Origin: Pseudobacteriovorax antillogorgiicola
Lineage (GTDB): Bacteria > Bdellovibrionota_B > Oligoflexia > Oligoflexales > Oligoflexaceae
Assembly (NCBI RefSeq): GCF_900177345.1
Contig: NZ_FWZT01000012.1
Location: forward strand, 149,922-213,921
DNA length: 64,000 nt
Reading direction: 5' to 3'
Shown here in pieces: positions 17,801 through 28,000 of the stretch (position 1 is its first letter; every line of letters begins with the position of its first letter). The translations under genes were made by a program, and so were the position numbers. Under the pieces are notes generated by a model. That model was not told the origin of the DNA. It did not search any database and saw only the letters and a list, made by a program, of their open reading frames with translations.

Positions 17801-20546
17801 CCAGGACTTGACCCGAGGCACCGATCAGCCTCGTTGATTTTACGAGACCAGGGGACCAGCGTCCCAACTCGGAAGTTGTAAAGTACTCGTCGACCTTGCT
17901 CCGGTAGATCTCACCACTTGGACTTAGTTCTTCCGTAACGACCACGCTGACAAGCCCCTCGTCGCTGACGGTATAAGCCATATTTCTAGTGTTTGTACGG
18001 GACTCCTCGCCCTCCCTCATGGTTTGGCTTTGGGACTTGAGCACGGTCCTGTGCACATCATCATCTTTGACAAGGTCGAGCACTTGCCACTGGTAGCTGT
18101 CTTCCTCATAGCTATCGACGTTTGATGAAGGGTTTTCCAGGTCAACATAGGAGATTTGGCGGGACTTTAGGTGACCCTTCATCAAAGAGTCTGATTCATC
18201 GGTAAGGAAATCTAAGTCCTCGCGGGTAAATCGTTTGGCACTGGCATCATGAAAAAGTTTTACCTGAACCTTCTGGAAACCTAAAAATTCTTTTCTTTTG
18301 ACGTCATAGCGCGGATTATCATAGTCAAACTCGTTATGGTTAACCTGTTTAAAGGCTAGACCTTGATCATCTGTCATAACAGTAGCCCACTCTCGCACGC
18401 TCGTCACCACCTGGGTGATCATGGGAAACCAGCTAGCCCCATAGACCTTGGCGATCTTGCCTAGATTTGAACTGCGGTAGGTGAAAGAACTTTCATGGCC
18501 GCTTTCGTTGATGTACCTACTCATCATGTAGGGTGCAGAATTGCTGTCATCACTGTAGTGATCGACCACGTGAATACCGCTATTATCCTGGCTAAGAAGG
18601 ACCAGGTCTTGCGACCCGTTGCCGTTCATGTCAGCAATTTCGAGGCGAAATGGATCTTTTATCAGATCCGGGAAGGGGAAGACTCTTGTTTCTTGAAACT
18701 CTTTACCTGTCCCGTAAAAGATTCTTAAGGTCTTGGGGCCGTAGTATACAAGGTCCAGGAATCCGTCACTATTAAGATCGGCCAAGCGGCTGTTGACATT
18801 GAGCTGAACGCGGGCTCTGAAGGGGCGATTGTTGCCGGTTTTAATGCCATAGACCTTGCGACTCAGGCTTACATTTTGCGCTCCTGAAGTGGGAAATATC
18901 AATTGTCCAGACGATAAATAGGCAAGTATCCGCGATCCACTGGAGCTATCAAGGGTATGGTAAATATCCTCCAAGCCGTCGCCATTGAAGTCGGCCCAGT
19001 TCAATTGATCAGGAGATACCGTAATGCGGCTGCCTAAGTTCAGAATCTGGGGGCTGGCAAAAGAAAGCTCGTCGCCATTCGATGTGTTGCGGTAAACCCA
19101 AAGCCTAAGATTCGAACCCGATCGCTGGTAGCGCACGAAGTCCACGGCGCGATCGTTATCATAGTCAACCCAATCTGCAGCGGTGGCTCCGAGAGCCAAC
19201 TTTGGAAGCCCAGAGACCTCTTTCTTCTCGCTGCTCCAAAGACCACTCTCGCGGCTGCTAAGCCGGGCACCTTGAGTCCGGCTCGCGGCATCCCAAGTTA
19301 CCAGGTCAGGGCTAAAGTCCTTGTTGATGTCCACAAAGCTGTCAATACCATTATCGAGCTGAAGAGAGCCGATGGGTAAGGTCTCTGCCGCGCTAAAACC
19401 CTGATCACGTCCTAGATTGTACCAGACGTTCCACTCCGTACCATTTAGGGCAAAGATATCCACCAGCCCGTCACGGTTGAAGTCATGCCAGCGAATCCGT
19501 GAGAATAATGGCAAACCGGAGGCCTGAACCTGATATTGGTTGAAATCTCCGACTCGGTAGGTGTCGGCCGTGTATTGATAACTGTGGTTGGGCGTTATGT
19601 CAGTATCTTGACTGCCAAAGTACTCTGTTTTCGTTAGAATCGAACGCCTGGAGGGTCCCTGCTCCTCGTAGCTAAAGACCATCTTAGCGATTCGAGTCTT
19701 GTTTAAGGTGCTTTCTTCGTCTAGACCGGTGACACCGTAAGAGCTCACAGAGCTGAGGCGTTTGTAGTAGCCCTGAATCAAACCCGAGCCATAAGAAACC
19801 CAGGTGTCATTGCGGTCTTCATAAACAAGGTCAACCACATAAGAGGTGGACTCGTCCTCGCGCCCTTGGCCATTCACCATAGCGATGGACTCGAGGTAAG
19901 CGACGTTACGATCTTTGAAGTATTTAAACACCACTGCATTATCATAGGGATCTATGATTTTGCTAAGCATCCATGTAGTGGTCAAAGAATCGCTTTCCTC
20001 CCGCGAGTTGCTATCCTCACCGAATATATACCTATTGCCTCCGGTCATCTGAACTTCAAAGTATCGTCTACCGTCCTTATTATGCTCGAGGTATAGGTTG
20101 CCTGAGTTATCGATTCGCGGCCGGTAAAGCTTTTTATCCGTGTCTAGCACCTGATTATTGGATAGGGGTCTAAGACGTCCATCCAAATCGCTGACTAGAG
20201 TTGAGCCGTTGTTGGGTAGTCCTAGACGGCGATCCAAAGATATACTTGGTATGGGCATGCTCCAGCCATAACCTAGCTCCGAGTGACCCCCTTGAGAGCT
20301 GTAGGAAAAAGAAAGCTCTGGAAAGAGGTTTCGCCAAGTCGGGAGGGGAAAGCTGCGACTGACGCTCAGGGCTCCAAGGTTTCCTGACGTCTTAGCCTCC
20401 CCATTGACACTTAGTAAACTGCCCTCATTATCAGGACTAGATACGGCCGACGATTCGGCGGCGGCCTGAGCTAGGGCGAGGTCCCCTTGCCCTAGCGTAA
20501 ATAAGCCCAGACCTAGGGCGACTTTCTTAAGAGTTTTGTATTGCAT
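14751..20546 (-). CDS. TcB/TcC-like SpvB-FG-GAP-RHS toxin with deaminase tip (locus 1)
   Basis: 1931 aa, exported (signal peptide to about residue 27, ending LALAQA). Domains in order: an SpvB-like N-terminus (about 40-300, with GYGWSMPIPSISLDRR); six FG-GAP/VCBS-like repeats (DFNRDGLVDIF, DYDNDRAVDFV, DFNGDGLEDIY, DLNSDGFLDLV, DMNGNGSQDLV and one weaker); a TcdB-like middle; YD/RHS repeats from about 950; and the RHS core ending DPVNFVDPTGL near 1745, the self-cleavage type motif. The ~185-residue tip carries HTE (~1824) and APCTGCKGAM (~1852), the zinc-binding H-x-E...P-C-x-x-C of the deaminase superfamily. This is the layout of a fused TcB-TcC cocoon carrying a cytotoxic C-terminus. It lies 41 bp after a TcA-like lipoprotein gene, with AAGGGA before the ATG. 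Confidence 0.88.
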   Translation of the reverse strand: MQYKTLKKVALGLGLFTLGQGDLALAQAAAESSAVSSPDNEGSLLSVNGEAKTSGNLGALSVSRSFPLPTWRNLFPELSFSYSSQGGHSELGYGWSMPIPSISLDRRLGLPNNGSTLVSDLDGRLRPLSNNQVLDTDKKLYRPRIDNSGNLYLEHNKDGRRYFEVQMTGGNRYIFGEDSNSREESDSLTTTWMLSKIIDPYDNAVVFKYFKDRNVAYLESIAMVNGQGREDESTSYVVDLVYEDRNDTWVSYGSGLIQGYYKRLSSVSSYGVTGLDEESTLNKTRIAKMVFSYEEQGPSRRSILTKTEYFGSQDTDITPNHSYQYTADTYRVGDFNQYQVQASGLPLFSRIRWHDFNRDGLVDIFALNGTEWNVWYNLGRDQGFSAAETLPIGSLQLDNGIDSFVDINKDFSPDLVTWDAASRTQGARLSSRESGLWSSEKKEVSGLPKLALGATAADWVDYDNDRAVDFVRYQRSGSNLRLWVYRNTSNGDELSFASPQILNLGSRITVSPDQLNWADFNGDGLEDIYHTLDSSSGSRILAYLSSGQLIFPTSGAQNVSLSRKVYGIKTGNNRPFRARVQLNVNSRLADLNSDGFLDLVYYGPKTLRIFYGTGKEFQETRVFPFPDLIKDPFRLEIADMNGNGSQDLVLLSQDNSGIHVVDHYSDDSNSAPYMMSRYINESGHESSFTYRSSNLGKIAKVYGASWFPMITQVVTSVREWATVMTDDQGLAFKQVNHNEFDYDNPRYDVKRKEFLGFQKVQVKLFHDASAKRFTREDLDFLTDESDSLMKGHLKSRQISYVDLENPSSNVDSYEEDSYQWQVLDLVKDDDVHRTVLKSQSQTMREGEESRTNTRNMAYTVSDEGLVSVVVTEELSPSGEIYRSKVDEYFTTSELGRWSPGLVKSTRLIGASGQVLARTDNFVDDKLSLLRTERLRGGLMEAQESLVYDAYGNLIESTDPLGYKTTMTYDDPGAFNLTSITKSAGKTKLIRSMEWSELGDLLLATIDENGQRISFAYDGLSRQISTTNPGQSEPVETRSYQFGTKTSFGFASIQASSSTRPSIGYIDGLGRPVGNLIPVGSQDWIITDWQSFDQRGLPRLKVSREALSANDSIETWKPDLSIAKVLSWDYQGRAERLLTPSSSDMAAKNETTYSYRIGQVSAHLELGERRDTFYDHFGRVYRTEIGGSEDGQPRQAVKVFFDRQDRVEQLITHQGITRSYSWDELGRMLSAQSEFGRQTLTYNQRGDLTLQNYYDSQNQLLGSYETIYDSLARPTIRYRQDADQNKAKEFEWFYDQRPGSANTSTYTKGRIASLCMADGSCLDYDYHPLGMTARKTLRIANPRHSSEHSLGFEYDQYARLSKIIYPNLETTALQYSPHDGQVTSVSNLIKEIKIDRLGRLLEMAFTDSVKRSYNYYKNLMRLKTRIDTLGAVRSEHSYIYNALDRITEIKGGMLWYKSFQKDFSYDQLGRLSKATYQLFQDQSEGVSKEYNYGFDSQGRMSNFAGKALSYNYSKASTFDTYLSSIAVDDQVHSFDPAGRLKAILLADGMQELLSWSPDNQLRSKTIGNDEEIHYQYLPNKMRFSETTKKTDGTSLGRVFHWDDLVSYDERNDESTYHYKLGSTAIATRTGDEDLRYVINDHLGSVLGTVSAAGEILDYHDYDPYGQVIRLGESWDFHRDGYAGAMGDWESASYQMQHRHFLPGLGQFMSPDPSFLMQPARCLGRIKECDLYSYVGFDPVNFVDPTGLEGESDSEGEDYILPKTEDTTHYAEMVVIRGDQVVKSLSLTSGKETNEAVLEPYLKPGKTYKDKEGVEKISSGFNRSLVHTEKIGLLSVKDRLEENDLVVFDGVQAPCTGCKGAMARAANGGNIIKDDDSSKMGKKIRIQYNWRVIEGSKVVHYMWDANTGKTQIKGSSDFGSEYHRRKTRSSKGT

Positions 20547-20563
20547 TTTAGGATCCCTTTTTG

Positions 20564-20581
20564 AAGCCCCCGAAGGGGCTT
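20564..20581 (-). promoter_or_regulatory. Intercistronic hairpin with UUCG loop
   Basis: On the transcribed minus strand AAGCCCC-TTCG-GGGGCTT forms a perfect 7-bp stem closed by the exceptionally stable UUCG tetraloop. It sits between the stop of the TcA-like lipoprotein gene and the ribosome-binding site of the toxin gene. No U-run follows, so it is more likely an RNA-processing/stability element or attenuator setting the ratio of the two proteins than a true terminator. Confidence 0.55.
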
Positions 20582-20587
20582 TGATAG

Positions 20588-23500
20588 TTAGTTAACAGCC
20601 TGTGGGGTGCGGAAGTAGAAGTGGAGTTTCATGCCGCTCACCTTCTGCCGGAAATTGTACCAATGACCTTGCGTGACCGTTGGATCAAAGCTGTCTCCTA
20701 CATTGAAGTCCGACTGCGCTGGCTCCTCTACGTAAGGTAAGTAGATATACCAGTGGCCGCCTAGATAGGAGTTGTAGAAGGTCTTACTAGGAACGATGGT
20801 CCTAGATTCAGTCTTAAAGGCATCGCCAAGTAGGTTTTGGAAGCAGGCAGAGCCATTGCCGGTATGCCGTCCAAGCCAATCGGCATTGCCATTACGATCG
20901 CGGCAGAAGTCGACACTATCCACGTCTTCATTGCTAAAGTTGATGGATCGGGACTCTATGTTCTCTAAGAAGTCTCCTACTCCCAGGTCGGTAAGGCTAG
21001 TGTAGTCGATTCGTCTGAAGATCTCAGTATCATCGCCGCGGTAGGCATGCATCACAGGATCATGGCGCATCTGGACGGAGCCTAGTAGGTTACCGCTAAG
21101 GACACTGCTAAAGCCGTCATCGAAGCCGTCATCGAAGCCGTCATCGAAGCCTCCTTCATCGAAACCGTCATCGCCGAAGGAATCGTCATCGCTAGTAAGA
21201 TCGTCCGTCTTTTGAAACGTGACGGCGACACCTAGAATTTTAGAGAAGCCTTTAGGTTCTTGGTTGCTACAGCGCATGATTGGTGCACCGGTACTCAACC
21301 TGATGGGGCCCAGAGACTGGTTGATGTAGGGTCGAATGTTGCCATAGAACGGATCAGCAATTACTGGCAGTCTCAGGTAGCTAGTGTACTCATGAAACAA
21401 GGAGCGAGCAATACTGCGCGAGTAGTTGGGATCTTGTTCCGTGACAAGATAGGGATTGTTGCTGTAGCTAGCTGCTTCAGTTGTTAGCTCATCCTGATTA
21501 CGGAAAGCTAGATCGAAGTCAATCACCTCTCCAAGATCCATGTAGCAGTGCTGCAGCGAATCATCGATGGAGATGTCGGTCATCCAAAGCTTGTCAGCCT
21601 CTTCATCAAGGATGACGGTCAGGTTGAGTGCCGACATCATGTCATTGATATCTTGTTGGATTTCGTCCACGTCGCTATCCTGGTCGTCCATGGAAGCCAG
21701 GGCCTCGTCGATGGATTGCTTGAGATCCTTGTCGAGAAACTTGAGGCTGTCGTTGCTTCGGTTGAAGTGGTACAGAATCGAATCGTTGTATAGTTTGATC
21801 CAATGACGCAGGCGCTCGAAATAGTGATCCACATACATGCGACCTACTGTGACCCTAGCATCGGCGATTCTTTGGATCGCTGCATAACCTATATCGGGGT
21901 TGGCATAAAGTTGCTCAAGATCATCGGCAATGGTCATGACGTTGTCAACATATTGCATGGACCTTAAAGCAGTGCCAATGCGGTTATCCAGCTTGCGCAG
22001 CTCATGAGCTATGCGAACGAGTTCTTTTTTATCCAATTCATAGGAGATGCGATGATCGATTACAGGTTTGAATTTATCGATAAGCTCATTGGTCACCAGT
22101 GGTGGGTTATCCTGACCCTCCTCTAGGGCGAGCACCTCCTCGCGAAAAATTTTGAAGGCGGTATCATAGGGGTTTGCGCTATAGGCTGCATTTTGAGCGA
22201 TCTTTTCAAACAGTGTTTGTGTGATCTGAGTGGTTTGGCCATCGCGTTCCACTTCTTTGACAAGCTCTTTCTCCAAGATCTCGACAATGGAATCGTAGAC
22301 CGGTTGGAGGGATGTGAAGAACGATACTTCGATGGGAATCTCTACGCTGTCCGAAGCGCAGGCATAGGACTGACCTTGATCTTGACAAGTACCGTCTCTT
22401 CGCTCGGCGTCGTTGACAAGAAACACGAGCTGAAGCTGCTCACCGGTAGAACAATCATGATCATCGGGAGAGATGGAAATATAGTTGCCAGATCCGATTG
22501 CATAATGCTTTTCCTGCCGCCGTCTCTGCCCACCTGCGACACAGTACAGCTCGCCCATGAGCATGCCGACTCTTTGATCGCGGTAGCGAGCCTTAGGATG
22601 CATAAAGCCTAGAGCCAGACTAAAATCTGCTGACTTGCCGACATTGGCACCAACGCTTTCTCCTGAAGAGATACTTGCATCAAGCCCACCGCTGGCTCCG
22701 ACAGAGCCGCCAATACCAAAAGCGCCAATATTGACATCAGCGGAGACCCCAACATTGATCCCCATGCTTTGGTCAAAACTCGCCGAGTTGTCGACTCCCG
22801 TGCTAACCCCTTCGCTAGTCGAGGTGATATAACCGTTCACATCAGTGATCTGCTGTCTCACATGGATTGGCATCTTAGGTTGAGGGATGGTATCCAGTTG
22901 ACCGCAAAGGTCTTCCATTAGCCCATGAGCCGAGCCAGGGTAGGGAGGCATACTCGTCTGGATGAAGTCGTTGGCTGCATCGGCGAGACCAGCAACTCCT
23001 AGTCCTGCAAGAGCACCACCAGGGCCGGCGATAGCAAATAGTGGGGCGATGTCGCCACCGATCATGGAGGTCATATCGCTCACAACATTATCTGGCTCTT
23101 GTTGGTTGACATCGGGCCTTGCTCTGAACTCACAGATGGCTTCAGTTCCCATCGCAAACTCGTTTGCCAGAGCATGGTCAAATCCTTTGGGGCTAAAGCT
23201 AGAGGGCTTTGCTATGGGGTTCTGATTGGGCCAAGGATTATTTGAATCATAAATCGCGTTGCTTACGAAGGGAATCGCCTCCGTCGCTTTAACCTCGAGT
23301 AGGGTCTTGGTAGTTTTGGGTAGGTTGCTGAGGTGCACCGATCCCTGAGGAAGATCGGACTCGTCATTGTATTGCGTAAAAAAAGTCGCTTCATTGGTTC
23401 GTGGGGTGATTCTGACCCGGCGGCTCTCGACGAGCTGCTTAGGATTCATATTCCCGAAAATTTGCCTCATATCAGGGATCAGTTTGCGGGTTCTAGTGTC

Positions 23501-24673
23501 TTCCATTTGCTGAACGATCTTTTTTTGCTGGCAAAGAAGGAATCGTTTTTCCTGAAATAGAAGCCCTTGATCGCCTTCAGGCACGGCGTCTTCGTCACAG
23601 ATATTGCTATCATCAAGACCATCAGCATCTATCCTGACGTCCGCTTCGAGCTGAGCTTTTTCTTGCCGCAGGCGATTGCGCTCTTGATCTAATCGGGCCC
23701 GATCCATTTCGGTGTTAAGTTTGTTTCTAATCTGTTCAGTACGGGCAAGAGTCAAACTTTCAACAGATTCTTTGTAGCGGCTAAGGTACTTCTCGACTTG
23801 GGTGAAGAGTTGGTCTGGTTCCGCGACAATAGAAACATATGGCACGTCGACAATATCAGACTCGGGACCGAGGCCAAGCATGATGCTTTGCATCCTGTTG
23901 TAGGCCTTTTTGCGGTAGGAGAAGATTTTATTGATCAGCTGCTCGCCGACCACATAGAGCTTGTGGCCCTGCATGTAGCCATTATAAAACTCGTCGTCAT
24001 CGATGATATTGCCTTGGGCATCGAGCCCTTGCTTCATCTTCGAACGGGCAATTTCCATGATTTCGTGGGCTCGATTGACTTCATTACATAAGCCTGTGAC
24101 CACCCGAGGAACTCGCGATGCCCGGCAGTCTTGGTCCCTGACTAGTTTGCTAATATCATCGATCTGATTGAGGTCTTGGGTGGCCTCACCCGTGTAAAGG
24201 TCGAGGATGCTACCATAGCGCAAAAGAGCATCACGGTACTTGTCTGCCGCTGCTTGTGGAATATTGCCTGCATAGTTGCATTCCTCACGATTGTTTAAAC
24301 AGCGCTCGCGGGTGGTAAATCGCTCCCGGTAGTCCCTATTTTTGACACGGTTAGTGTTCTCACGTTCCATGATTTCTATGGCTTCTTGGCGCGATTTATC
24401 AGCTCGGGCCAAAGTCTCGTCGAGGTTCACAAAGATGTTGCCATTGGTCTCGTCGAGCAGAAGGATTTGCAGGATCTCATCAACCTCCATTTCAGGGCTG
24501 ACAAGCGCGTTGGTAACACCACTGGGCAGTGGCTCGCGGCCTGTGCTGAGCCCTTCACCCATGAAGAGCTCGTTGCTACTCCTTTCGGAGGAAGAGGATG
24601 AGGTTTGGCTATGACAGCTGGCCAGGGACAGCAGTCCAAGCAGGACCAGTCCTTTGCGGGTTTTGTGTATCAC
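20588..24673 (-). CDS. Large lipoprotein with coiled coils and TcA-like C-terminus (locus 1)
   Basis: 1361 aa. The signal peptide ends in lipobox LASC (Cys20), so it is membrane-anchored on the outside. It has a helical/coiled-coil region (~30-460, notably 300-350), a Gly/Ser-rich stretch without charges (~640-700, NIGAFGIGGSVGASGGLDAS), further helices (~780-1090), an acidic GFDD repeat (~1165-1190) and a beta-like C-terminal domain. The C-terminus follows the order of the TcB-binding end of Tc A-subunits: GGHWYIYLPY (~1303) where TcA has GAISSWxLxLP, then VSGMKLHFYF where TcA has ISDVILHLRYT. Upstream in one operon with the TcB/TcC-like toxin. Much shorter than classical TcA (~2500 aa), with no recognisable shell domains. 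The TcA assignment is by eye and moderate. Confidence 0.7.
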   Translation of the reverse strand: MIHKTRKGLVLLGLLSLASCHSQTSSSSSERSSNELFMGEGLSTGREPLPSGVTNALVSPEMEVDEILQILLLDETNGNIFVNLDETLARADKSRQEAIEIMERENTNRVKNRDYRERFTTRERCLNNREECNYAGNIPQAAADKYRDALLRYGSILDLYTGEATQDLNQIDDISKLVRDQDCRASRVPRVVTGLCNEVNRAHEIMEIARSKMKQGLDAQGNIIDDDEFYNGYMQGHKLYVVGEQLINKIFSYRKKAYNRMQSIMLGLGPESDIVDVPYVSIVAEPDQLFTQVEKYLSRYKESVESLTLARTEQIRNKLNTEMDRARLDQERNRLRQEKAQLEADVRIDADGLDDSNICDEDAVPEGDQGLLFQEKRFLLCQQKKIVQQMEDTRTRKLIPDMRQIFGNMNPKQLVESRRVRITPRTNEATFFTQYNDESDLPQGSVHLSNLPKTTKTLLEVKATEAIPFVSNAIYDSNNPWPNQNPIAKPSSFSPKGFDHALANEFAMGTEAICEFRARPDVNQQEPDNVVSDMTSMIGGDIAPLFAIAGPGGALAGLGVAGLADAANDFIQTSMPPYPGSAHGLMEDLCGQLDTIPQPKMPIHVRQQITDVNGYITSTSEGVSTGVDNSASFDQSMGINVGVSADVNIGAFGIGGSVGASGGLDASISSGESVGANVGKSADFSLALGFMHPKARYRDQRVGMLMGELYCVAGGQRRRQEKHYAIGSGNYISISPDDHDCSTGEQLQLVFLVNDAERRDGTCQDQGQSYACASDSVEIPIEVSFFTSLQPVYDSIVEILEKELVKEVERDGQTTQITQTLFEKIAQNAAYSANPYDTAFKIFREEVLALEEGQDNPPLVTNELIDKFKPVIDHRISYELDKKELVRIAHELRKLDNRIGTALRSMQYVDNVMTIADDLEQLYANPDIGYAAIQRIADARVTVGRMYVDHYFERLRHWIKLYNDSILYHFNRSNDSLKFLDKDLKQSIDEALASMDDQDSDVDEIQQDINDMMSALNLTVILDEEADKLWMTDISIDDSLQHCYMDLGEVIDFDLAFRNQDELTTEAASYSNNPYLVTEQDPNYSRSIARSLFHEYTSYLRLPVIADPFYGNIRPYINQSLGPIRLSTGAPIMRCSNQEPKGFSKILGVAVTFQKTDDLTSDDDSFGDDGFDEGGFDDGFDDGFDDGFSSVLSGNLLGSVQMRHDPVMHAYRGDDTEIFRRIDYTSLTDLGVGDFLENIESRSINFSNEDVDSVDFCRDRNGNADWLGRHTGNGSACFQNLLGDAFKTESRTIVPSKTFYNSYLGGHWYIYLPYVEEPAQSDFNVGDSFDPTVTQGHWYNFRQKVSGMKLHFYFRTPQAVN
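21111..21170 (-). repeat. 12-nt tandem repeat coding for GFDD
   Basis: About four imperfect copies of the 12-nt unit AAGCCGTCATCG encode an acidic GFDD-type run inside the large lipoprotein. Such Asp/Gly runs can bind divalent cations; the repeat number may vary between strains. Confidence 0.6.
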
Positions 24674-24769
24674 TAGGTTTCTCCTAAGTATGTCTATATG
24701 ACATTTGTTTGACTTACCATGGTCCGGGCCTAGGCCTTTCTCGAGGACGGGGCCAAGCTAGCGCTAGAC

Positions 24770-24818
24770 TGAGAAAAGGGGGTAGCCTGCCTGGGCGAAA
24801 AATAATCTGCTGGTGCAC
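24770..24818 (-). promoter_or_regulatory. Conserved upstream element, copy 1
   Basis: Begins 97 bp upstream of the toxin-operon start at 24673. Read on the minus strand it aligns with 32474-32523, which begins 102 bp upstream of the secreted-protein operon at 32372. Over a 39-position ungapped stretch 28 match, including CCAG, TATTTT, CGC, GCAG and CTACC, followed by a T-rich TTTTCTCA. Same distance and orientation suggest a shared activator or promoter site. The hybrid sensor kinase with an AraC-type output is encoded divergently at 25019. Confidence 0.5.
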
Positions 24819-25018
24819 AAAGAGCTAAGATTCTAAGATAAATAGAAAATTGCCTTCAATAAAACGATCTTTGCCCGTGAGCTGATGGGGCTGCTTGAGC
24901 TGGAGCTCGATAGTACAAACTGATTTGGTTTTAAGAATTGTCTAGATTTTGATGATTGGATATGTCATCCAAACAGTCCAATTTTCTGCTGGGTTGAATG
25001 ACTTAGGATGGACCCACT

Positions 25019-28000
25019 GTGTTGCAATGCACGTTAAGAATCCGTATTCTGCTACTAGTTGCACTGTTTATTTCCAAGAGCGGCTTTGCTGTTAATAAGC
25101 CTATATGGCTTGGTGACCCCGAGCTCGTGTTCTTTGAGGAACCCCGGTACGAACCACACAACAGCTGGTCGGTGTCATTTTGGAATGGTCATATTCTGAT
25201 TGGTTGCGGCCAAGGCATTGCCACATTTGATGGCCAAAGCTGGGGCTTGATCCCATCTCCGAACAATAGCAAGATCTTCAATACTTTAGTCCACAATGAT
25301 CGCATCTATGCCGGGATGTTCGGCGACTTTGGTTATTTCGAACGCGATCAAAAGCAGGGTTGGAGGTTTATTTCTCTAGCCCCAAAAGACCTTGATATCG
25401 CCAGTATCTACTTTGTCACCAAGATTGGGCCCCGCATCTATTTTAATAGCAATAGAGCTCTTTACCAGATCGACGAGCGCGGTTCAGTTCGGTGGCTCGA
25501 AGCCCCACGGGCTCGTCGAATGATGAGCCATAAGAATGGCCTATTTCTTCACATCTCATCCCAAGGACTCAAAAAGTTAGATACTGAAACCTTCAAGTTA
25601 GAACTGATCACAGGGCCTCAAAAATTCAATGGACCGGCGGTTGAAGGTATGGTCAGTCTAGCCGATCAGGACCTTATCGTGACTCGCCTTGCGATTTGGC
25701 AGTCAGTACGAGGCAGGGCTTATAGCACCCTAGACTGGTGGGTCCCATCGGTCCCTGCTCCTGAAAACATCCAGGTCGCAAAGACTCTAGTCGGACAAGT
25801 TTGGGCCTTGGGAGCTGAAAATGGGATCTACGTGTTCGAGGGCACGGATTTAAAAAGATACATCGGCAAGGGACAACTCCCCAGTCCTCTGACTCGTGAT
25901 CTCGGCTTGAGTCCCGAAGGTTTTCTATGGGCTGTCACCGATGCTGGTATCGCCAGAGTTGACCTCAAGCAAGACCTTGGCTTCTTTCCACCCAAACAGA
26001 TCAAGCAAAGTATACTCGGTGCTATCGAGTTCCGTGGTGAGGTCTTGGTAGGTACGACCAAGGGTTTATTTGTCATTGATCACAAGCGACCGGAGCGCTA
26101 CTACAAGCGCATTGCTCCCTCCTTAAGCTTCGTAAATAGTTTCTACCCCACAGCAGCAGGACTCCTGGTTCTCCATAGTCGCGGTGTCAGCCTAATCCGG
26201 GAGCTTGGACCCAAACTTAAAATGGATGATATCATCGATTCTGAGGTTTTCTACGAGCGAATCATCAAAGACCCCGGCAATGAGCGCTACTATATAACCA
26301 GCAATCTGGGGATGGAAAGGATATCGTACGATCCAGACGGTGCTAGTTTTAAGAACGATGGTATTGCTTCCGCGCTGAAAACCCGCTTCAAAACCATAGC
26401 CTTTGACTCAAAAGAGGAGATATGGGCCGAGAATCGCAAAGGTCATATCTTCCGGATCGGCCAACTGGATCTGTGGCCTAGGCCACAGATCACAAAGCTC
26501 GCGGTCCCGTCACGTGATTTAAGCCAAAGAATGGCACTTCATAAGATGGGAGATGAGCTTATCTTTACTACCAATAAAGGGGTCTATCGCTTTCGGCCCG
26601 AACTGAATGATCCCTGGCAAAGGCATCCAGATTTTAGTCCTAGCCTCAGTCAAAGCAAATTTCCTTTGGAAAACTTTACACCTTACAAAGATAAGTTTCT
26701 AGCTAGCTTGGGACCGCAATTAGGCTTTTTTGAAAAGAGAGATGGTAAGTATCAGTGGAACGAAGAAAGCTTCCATCACTTCAAAAATCAGACCGAAGTG
26801 GAAGCTATCTTTGTCGGTGGTAACGGCGACATCTTTGTCAGTTCATCGGAAGGACTGATACGGGTTCGGCCGCGCCCCAAGAATCGATTAGCCCCTCTTA
26901 CCAAGCCTCGCCTGCATAAAATCTCCCGACTCGACCAGGAAGAGAGTTTCTTTGAAACAGGTAGAAAGGAAGCCTGGTTCTTTCCGGCGGAGGTGAACTC
27001 CCTTAGGTTCGAGATTCATCATCCTCTTCTCGAACGTGATGGCGTCATGTTTCGTTTTCGAATTTCTAGGCAATGGTCCAAGTGGCAGTCGGTTCGCAGT
27101 TTCGAAATTAATAACCATGAGCATGGCAAGTACACCTTACAGGTTCAGGCCAGGGATCGCTATGGCCGTCTATCAGATATAGGTGAGACTCGTTTCTCCA
27201 TTGCAGCTCCTTGGTACCAGACATCACTTGCATACTTTAGCTACTTGCTGGCTATTGTTGTTTTACTCTCCTTTTTTATGGCTCAGTATTTAAAGCTTCG
27301 CACCCTTAAGCTTGAACAAGAAAAACAAAAGCTTGAAACGATCGTCGCGGAGCGTACCGCTACGGTGTCCGCTCAGGCTAAGAAAATCGAGGCCATCCAC
27401 AAGGCCAAAAATGATCTATTTACCAATATATCCCACGAAATAAAGACGCCTCTTAGTCTGATTCAAGCGCCCTTGGAAGAGCTTCGCTCTCAGCCTATGG
27501 ACAAAGATGATTCTGGCCACCTCTATCTAGAAACTGCGATCCGAAATGCCAGGCGACTCAGTAACCTTATCAGTCAAATACTAGAGATTCAAAAGCTTGA
27601 CGACGGTCATCTGCCCTATCAGCCAGAACCATACGACCTGATTGTCCTGGCACGGGATGTGGTTGAGGCGTTTTCTGGGATGGCGTTTCAAAAGGATATC
27701 AAGCTTAGCTTTGAGGCTGAGATCGATAGACTGGCATTAAAGCTGGATGGCCGCAAAATTGAGTGGATTCTCTATAATCTCGTCTCTAATGCGATGAAGT
27801 TCACCCCTCAAAAGGGGAGGATAGATGTCCGTGTCGAAGTGATGGAAAATAGAGTTCGGCTCACCGTGCAAGACACTGGAAAGGGCATCGACTCTGATCA
27901 ACAGGATTTGATCTTTGAGCGCTACTACCAAGTGCAACAGAACCAGGACTCGAAGTATGGCGGCACAGGGCTGGGTGTGGGGCTTGCGGTGGTTCGCGAG

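Noticed and set aside
22193..22612. A 139-codon plus-strand gene inside the large lipoprotein gene
   Set aside because: Antisense to a well-supported lipoprotein gene; composition and lack of ribosome-binding site argue for a shadow.
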